From Periplaneta americana (lineage: Eukaryota; Arthropoda; Insecta; Blattodea; Blattidae): DNA of 64,000 bases. The stretch covers positions 122,641,121-122,705,120 of the forward strand of contig NC_091125.1 in NCBI RefSeq assembly GCF_040183065.1, given 5' to 3'. Of the stretch, positions 58,473-64,000 are shown in pieces; position 1 is the first letter of the stretch; every line of letters begins with the position of its first letter. The position numbers and the translations under genes are program-made. The notes below the pieces were generated by a model. That model was given only the letters and a program-made list of their open reading frames with translations. It did no database searches and had not been told where the DNA came from.

Positions 58473-58478
58473 AATAAA
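58473..58478 (+). promoter_or_regulatory. candidate poly(A) signal of SPH-B (AATAAA)
   Basis: AATAAA about 250 bp after the stop. A MITE lies between the stop and this signal, so it would be part of the 3' UTR. Confidence 0.45.
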
Positions 58479-58479
58479 T

Positions 58480-59930
58480 GGAAGTACACTAAATCATAGT
58501 TTCTTTTGCATTTTGAAGCCATATTAACATCTCCGTATCAGATAATATGAAAGTAATATAATATCGTGTCATTTTCTGGAATTAAATCTTTTGTATATTT
58601 TTCAAATATTGTATGTAATTCTGTCGCAAAAAGAAAGGTTTGTTAACTTTAAATATAGAGTCAAGACCGAGAAAACATGGATACATTATTATCCTATAAT
58701 TTATATTTGAAGCATATTATTAAACTACTATCAATTCTAATGGCTACTGTTATACACTGTAAGTAGGTCTACTCATAATCAGAACAAATATATTATGATA
58801 CATTCACTGCTCTATGTTCAAAGCTAAACTGCTTTGATCCAAACTACAAATATCCACTTCCCTTTATCCAATAATATAAATCCTTTTAGTTTACACAGAG
58901 TATCCCCAAAATTCGCTACATAGTATGAATACTAGATGAAACGAGACAAAAATGTTGCGACAAAATTTCGCCCAAATATTTTTAATTTCACAATTGGGCA
59001 ACACTTCACAACAAACTAGTACATTATGCAACGAGCCTATAATGATAGTAATTAAGACGCAAGTATGGATGTTTATGAAACGAGCGCAAGCGAGTTTCAT
59101 AATATTCATACGAGCGTCTTAATTACCATTATAGGCAAGTTTCATACGACTTTTTATGCTCGACCATATTTCTAACTTGAAATGATTCAGATGTATACAT
59201 TTTATTTGTATCTGACAAGATCGGAAGTGACCTTGTTCTAGGTCGTGAATTGTGAGATGTGCGCAGACGCGAAAGTATTGATTTTTTCCGAGGAACAATA
59301 ATGTCATTGACCTTGATGTAATCCCGTTAAACTTGATGTAAGTTTGATTATTGAATTCGACATTGAAAAACTAGATGACAAGTTGAATTTATTTGAATAT
59401 TATTTAGCCCACAATTAACGCTAATTATTATAGTAACAGAACATAACCTTCTGCGACAGTATTGGATTTCCAGCCTCCGTGACTTTTCGCTAATTCTCTT
59501 TCGATTGCATATCCGAGAATAATCGATACTTGCGGTTTTATAACGGTACAAAGCTGACTTGTCATTGGCTGAACACCTGTACTTTAATGAGTAGGTGTAC
59601 TTTAATGGCATGCATTAAAGGACTGCTACCAGGTGTATAATTACTACATTTCGGCATGGTCGAGCATAAAATACTATAGTGGTCTACTGTAATGTAATTT
59701 CGTTCCGTTTATCATTGTAACTAATAATCAACAAAATGATAAGAAATAGATAAACAATTTATTCTTCATTCTTGTATACACTCTTTTATTACTTATATAA
59801 TCACTAATTAACTGTTAGGTTATTTAAATTAAGTTATGAAGGAACACAATGTAAAACAGAAAGAATTCATGTATTATGAAAGATAATTGGAATAAAGAAA
59901 ATAAAATACAAAGTAGAAAAAAACGAGGAA
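58480..59930. other. downstream intergenic stretch
   Basis: AT-rich. Contains a 102-bp hairpin (59035-59136) and an inverted pair TTTTATGCTCGACCAT near 59153 and 59655 that may bound an element of about 520 bp. No gene recognised. Confidence 0.55.
59035..59136. repeat. 102-bp imperfect hairpin
   Basis: GCCTATAATG at the left pairs with CATTATAGGC at the right; the inner stem TAATTAAGACGC pairs with GCGTCTTAATTA, and TTATGAAAC pairs with GTTTCATAA. The loop is about 10 bases, GAGCGCAAGC. Only a few mismatches. Confidence 0.8.
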
Positions 59931-59936
59931 GATGGT

Positions 59937-60364
59937 TTCAATCAAAGATAGTCCAAAGGATTCAAGTCAGGAGATAGTGCTGGCCATGCCACAGAACCGC
60001 ATCTCCCAATCCATCGCCCAGGGAAGAGTAGATTGGCTGTATCACGTGCCACCGAAGAGAAATGAGCTGGGCAACCATCCTGCTGAAGTCATATTACTAA
60101 TCGTGTTGCCAGTGGTACGTCCTCCAAAAGTTGGCTAACACTATTCAGAGCACCTTCAAAGAAATAAGGTCCAATAATTCGGTGTCCGAAGATGCCACAC
60201 CAGACATTGACACTCCACCTATGCTGGTTATCCACTTCTCTCAGCCAGAGAGGACTGAATTGAGACCAGTAGTGAGCATTATGGATATTGACATCGCCAT
60301 TGCTCTTGAATGTCGCTTCATCTGTGCAAAGAATACAGCGACGAAACCGACGGATTTTACCTGA
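59937..60364 (-). pseudogene. mariner-like transposase core, inverted relative to its tail
   Basis: The - strand frame reads ILCTDEATFKSNGDVNIHN (first Asp), HRWSVNVWCGIFGHRIIGPY, and after frame breaks LFPGRWIGRCGS and SPDLNPLDYL (third motif). It stops at about 59937 where the protein should continue with WGTIKN. Confidence 0.82.
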
Positions 60365-60376
60365 CAATTAATTTTA

Positions 60377-60562
60377 TTTTTGGGAACGATTAAAAACATC
60401 GTTTATCAAGATTGTCCCACAACAAGAGATGACATAAAACACCGAATCCGGGAGACCTATCAGTCACTTGATCACGCCGAAGTGTTAGGAGTCCCTGACA
60501 GTGTTAGAAGAAGAGTACGGGTGTGTGCTGCTCAGAACGGCAGACAGTTTGAACATTTATAA
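60377..60562 (+). pseudogene. mariner-like transposase C-terminus (opposite strand to its core)
   Basis: Reads WERLKNI/GTIKNIVYQDC, TTRDDIKHRIRETYQSL and VRVCAAQNGRQFEHL then TAA, the tail expected directly after NPLDYL of the adjacent - strand core. A TIR-like end CACCCTG before TATA lies near 60942-60950. Confidence 0.8.
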
Positions 60563-60957
60563 AAATTAATAGAATTGTCCAGTCTTTCAGTAAAATGTAC
60601 ACATTAATTGTCTTGTTTACATTTTCGTATTGTAACATTTCTCAATACTGATGGAATTGACTTTTTGTACGTTTTCTCATTGAAAGAGTGGAAATTGGTA
60701 AAAACGTTTCCTATGAAAGTTGTTTGTTTTGAAGAGCTCTATCAAATGGTACCCTATTTGACCCCGAATCCCATTTGAAATTTTAAAGTGATACGCCACT
60801 GACCATACTTCCTGTTAGAGCTGATTGATGAAATCAAGCTCAAGTCAAAGTTAACATGTGGTTTAGCATAAATATTTTTTTCTCGAAAATTGTAATGCAC
60901 TAGTTTCCGAAATAAATTACTGTTACGTGTGATCTGAATCACCCTGTATATTATGCA

Positions 60958-61736
60958 AAGCTCCCTGTAAAGCAGATTTTCTTCAGGCCTCCCAACTAAC
61001 ACTCTATACGCATTTCTGGATTCACCCATGCCCGTGCTACATGCCCTTCTCATCTCAAACGTCTGGATTAATGTTCTTAATTATGTCAGGTAAAGAATAC
61101 AATGCAGTTCTGCATTGTGTAACGTTCTCCATTCTCCTGTAACTTCGTCTCTCTCAGCTCCAAATATTTTCCTAAGCACCTTATTCTCGAACGCCCTTAA
61201 TCTCTGCTCCTCTCTCAAAGTGAGAGTTCAACCATACAGAATAGCCGGTAATATAACTTACTGTTTTATAAATTATAACTTGCAGTTATTTTTTAGAGCA
61301 GACTAGATGAAAAAAGATTCTCAATCGAATAATAAGAGGCATGTCTCATTATTTATTCTGTGTTTAATTTCCCCTCAATAGCCATTTATATTTACTACTG
61401 TTGATCCAAGATATTTGAATTTTTCCTCCTCTTCAAAGGATAAATTTCCAAATTTTATATTCCTATGTAGTACTATGTGCTGGTCACGAGACATAATCAT
61501 ATACTTTGTCTTTTCGGGATTTACTTCCAAACCTAACTCATTGGTTATTATATGTTCCAAGTAAAATTCTCGTGTTTTCCCTAATAGTTTGTGGGTTTCC
61601 TCCTAACATACTCATGTCATCCGCATAGACAAGCAGCTGATGTAACCCGTTCAAATCCAAACCTTTCCTGTTTTCCTGAACTTTCCTAATAGCATATTCT
61701 AGAGCGAAGTTAAAAAGTGAAGGTGATAGTGTAGTA
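60958..61736 (-). mobile_element. LINE family alpha, RT fragment with YADD
   Basis: The - strand encodes [28 protein letters not shown] (catalytic YADD kept), LGLEVNPEKTKYMIMSRD and EEKFKYLGSTVV, then degraded C-terminal motifs including WAGHVARMGES-like text near 61020. The 5' end is cut at 61736 by the hAT MITE. Confidence 0.85.
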
Positions 61737-61918
61737 CAGTGGTCGTCAGAACTCGCTGAAATGGGTAACGGGTAAGGAGTGTATCTGAATATACACCGTC
61801 GTGCAGAAGGGAGAGGGAGGAAGCATACCCGCCAGCAGCCACGGATGCACCCTAGTGCAATGTCTTATCCGAGGGTAAGAGACACTAGCCCGAGGGTGCA
61901 CTGTTCTGACGACCGCTG
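61737..61918. mobile_element. hAT-type MITE, copy 2
   Basis: 182 bp, ends CAGTGGTCGTCAG and CTGACGACCGCTG. Aligns with the reverse complement of 6892-7072. It joins a LINE on the left to a 51-bp satellite on the right; no clear target duplication. Confidence 0.75.
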
Positions 61919-61924
61919 ATATAT

Positions 61925-63228
61925 TAAATCTCTATACACAGTTAGAAACCCAATTGTCCAACACATCGAAGATATTAAACCTTGATACACGGCTACAAAT
62001 TCAATTGTCCGACACATCGAAGATATTAAATCCAGATACACGGTTAGAAACCCAATTGTCCGACACATCGAAGATATTAAATCTCGATATAAGGTTAGAA
62101 ACCCAACTGTCAGACACATCGAAGATATTAAATCTCGATACAAGGTTAGAAACCCAACTGTCAGACACATCGAAGATATTAAATCTTGATACAAGGTTAG
62201 AAACCCAACTGTCAGAAACATCGAAGATATTAAATCTCGATACAAAGTTAGAAACCCAACTGTCAGACACATCGAATATATTAAATCTCGATAAAAGGTT
62301 AGAAACTAAATTGTCCGACACATCGAAGAAATTAAATCCAGATACAAGGTTAGAAACCCAACTGTCAGACACATCGAAGATATTAAATCTCGATACAAGG
62401 TTAGAAACCTAACTGTCAGACACATCGAAGATACTAAATCTCGATACACGGTTAGAAACTCAATTGTCCGACACATCGAAGAAATTAAATCTTGATACAC
62501 GATTAGAAACCCAATTGTCCGACACATCGAAGATATTAAATTCAGATACTCGGTTAGAAACCCAATTGTCCAACACATCGAAGATATTAAATCCAGATAC
62601 ACGGTCAGAAACCTGTCAGACACATCGAAGATATTAAATCTTAATACACGGTTAGAAACCCAATTGTCAGACACATCGAAGATATTAAATCCATATACTC
62701 GGTTAGAAACCCAACTGTCTGACACATCGAAGATATTGAATCTCGATTCACGGTTAGAAACCCAACTGTCAGACACATCGAAGATATTAAATCTCGATAC
62801 ACGGTTAGAAACTCAATTGTCCGACACATCGAAGAAATTAAATCTTGATACACGATTAGAAACCCAATTGTCCGACACATCGAAGATATTAAATTCAGAT
62901 ACTCGGTTAGAAACCCAATTGTCCAACACATCGAAGATATTAAATCCAGATACACGGTCAGAAACCTGTCAGACACATCGAAGATATTAAATCTTAATAC
63001 ACGGTTAGAAACCCAATTGTCAGACACATCGAAGATATTAAATCCATATACTCGGTTAGAAACCCAACTGTCTGACACATCGAAGATATTGAATCTCGAT
63101 TCACGGTTAGAAACCCAACTGTCAGACACATCGAAGATATTAAATCTCGATACACGGTTAGAAACTCAAATGTCCGACACATCGAAGAAATTAAATCTCG
63201 ATACACGGTTAGAAACCCAATTGAAGAC
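61925..63228 (+). repeat. 51-bp satellite array, about 25 copies
   Basis: The unit contains GTTAGAAACCCAACTGTCAG, ACACATCGAAGATATTAAAT and CTCGATACAAG. Because 51 is a multiple of 3, a 17-residue peptide repeat is read on each strand with few stops. A block of about 353 bp (including one 47-bp unit) is duplicated almost exactly (about 62420-62770 and 62773-63125). Confidence 0.95.
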
Positions 63229-63440
63229 CTAACATTCTAATTGTGCTAAGTTCCATTTTATTCAATCTAAGGGAGTATTACCCCTGTGAAAATATTACAT
63301 TAAATTGTCTTTGTCGTAGCTCAACTATAAGCGACTCATTCGTGCGCCAAAAGAAGGTATTGTAAGTATCTCAATATGCAATTCGCAGTGTTTTTTTCAT
63401 CAATATCCCAGAAAGTTGCTCCTGGCACTTAGGACATTTA
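63229..63440. other. interruption between satellite blocks
   Basis: About 210 bp without satellite units or recognised content. Confidence 0.5.
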
Positions 63441-63565
63441 GAATGTTGGGACCTCAGTTGTCCGACACATCGAACATATTAAGCCTCGATACACGGTTAT
63501 AAATCCAACTGTCCGGCACATCGAAGATAATATTAAATCTCGATATAAGGTTAGAAATCCCACTT
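63441..63565 (+). repeat. outlying 51-bp satellite units
   Basis: About two and a half diverged units (TTGTCCGACACATCGAACAT and ATCGAAGATAATATTAAATC). Confidence 0.8.
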
Positions 63566-64000
63566 TTTTCTGAACTCTTGAAACCCTTCAGACTAATTTC
63601 TCCTTTGACATTTCTTTTCAGATGAGTGTAATAAAAGAGCGAACACAATAATTCAAATGATTTTACTTCTTTTGGTAACAATATTTAATTAAATGAATTA
63701 TGCATAAATTTGAAACAAATATCTAACGAATATTTCTGTTTTCACAAAAGAAATATGTGTCAATTTTAACATAATTAGTTATTCAATTTTTAAAAATACG
63801 TTGGAAGGTTATACTTTAAAATTAAAATATTAAAAAAAACTTCACACTGCACTGTGGTTACTGTTTTTTTTTTAAGATATAGAATGTTCAAAAGTCACTA
63901 AGTCAACAAAATTTTAATTTCTTACTTTCAATGGAAAATTCATGTAATATAATATGTTACATTCACAATATAATATGCTACACGCAAAATAATGAATTTG
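63566..64000. other. AT-rich end of the window
   Basis: No gene, repeat or element recognised. Confidence 0.5.

Noticed and set aside
61925-63228. Possible CRISPR-like array
   Set aside because: Units are contiguous 51-mers with no unique spacers, in a eukaryotic genome.
61865-63232. Several 70-162-codon frames on both strands
   Set aside because: Produced by a 51-bp satellite unit divisible by three; open on both strands, with no non-repeat domain.

Overview
The window is AT-rich eukaryotic DNA and reads as insect chromosomal sequence, most likely from a cockroach (Blattodea). The basis is intron-split genes with GT-AG borders, arthropod-type promoters, and tRNA-derived SINEs and LINEs of a kind I associate with Periplaneta americana. 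That species call is recognition from memory, not a computed match.

The only host protein-coding content I can support is a tandem pair of secreted, trypsin-fold S1 serine protease homologues on the + strand. SPH-A spans 4082-24282 and SPH-B spans 35606-58225. Each has seven short exons with matching phases at every junction (1, 0, 2, 0, 0, 0). The spliced proteins are 268 and 272 residues. Both have a signal peptide, a short pro-segment and one S1 domain. Both keep the catalytic Asp and Ser but have replaced the catalytic His (Thr77 in SPH-A, Ser77 in SPH-B), so both look like pseudoproteases. SPH-A has also lost the Arg at the activation cleavage site; SPH-B keeps it. Their upstream regions share a CRE-like box and two GATA-type motifs.

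Layout. 1-4.08 kb: transposase and LINE debris, microsatellites and the SPH-A promoter. 4.08-24.28 kb: SPH-A; its introns hold a LINE broken by two SINEs, a SINE carrying a nested hAT MITE, a CRE-bearing dispersed repeat, LINE copies and a transposase foldback. 24.3-35.6 kb: intergenic, with a long-TIR element containing a solo LTR, a mariner element with 170-bp TIRs, several inverted-repeat elements, and a 1.1-kb element carrying seven copies of one 8-bp motif. 35.6-58.2 kb: SPH-B; intron 1 holds a 20-bp minisatellite of about 2.8 kb and a hAT element, intron 2 a second hAT, intron 5 a 1.15-kb near-perfect foldback, and intron 6 LINEs and a mariner relic. 58.2-64 kb: a MITE in the SPH-B 3' UTR, hairpins, a mariner relic with an inverted core, a LINE, a hAT MITE and a 51-bp satellite.

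The two genes probably arose by duplication after the His was lost. Coding exons stayed similar while the introns were rebuilt independently by mobile elements. The open frames inside the satellites are artefacts of repeat composition.
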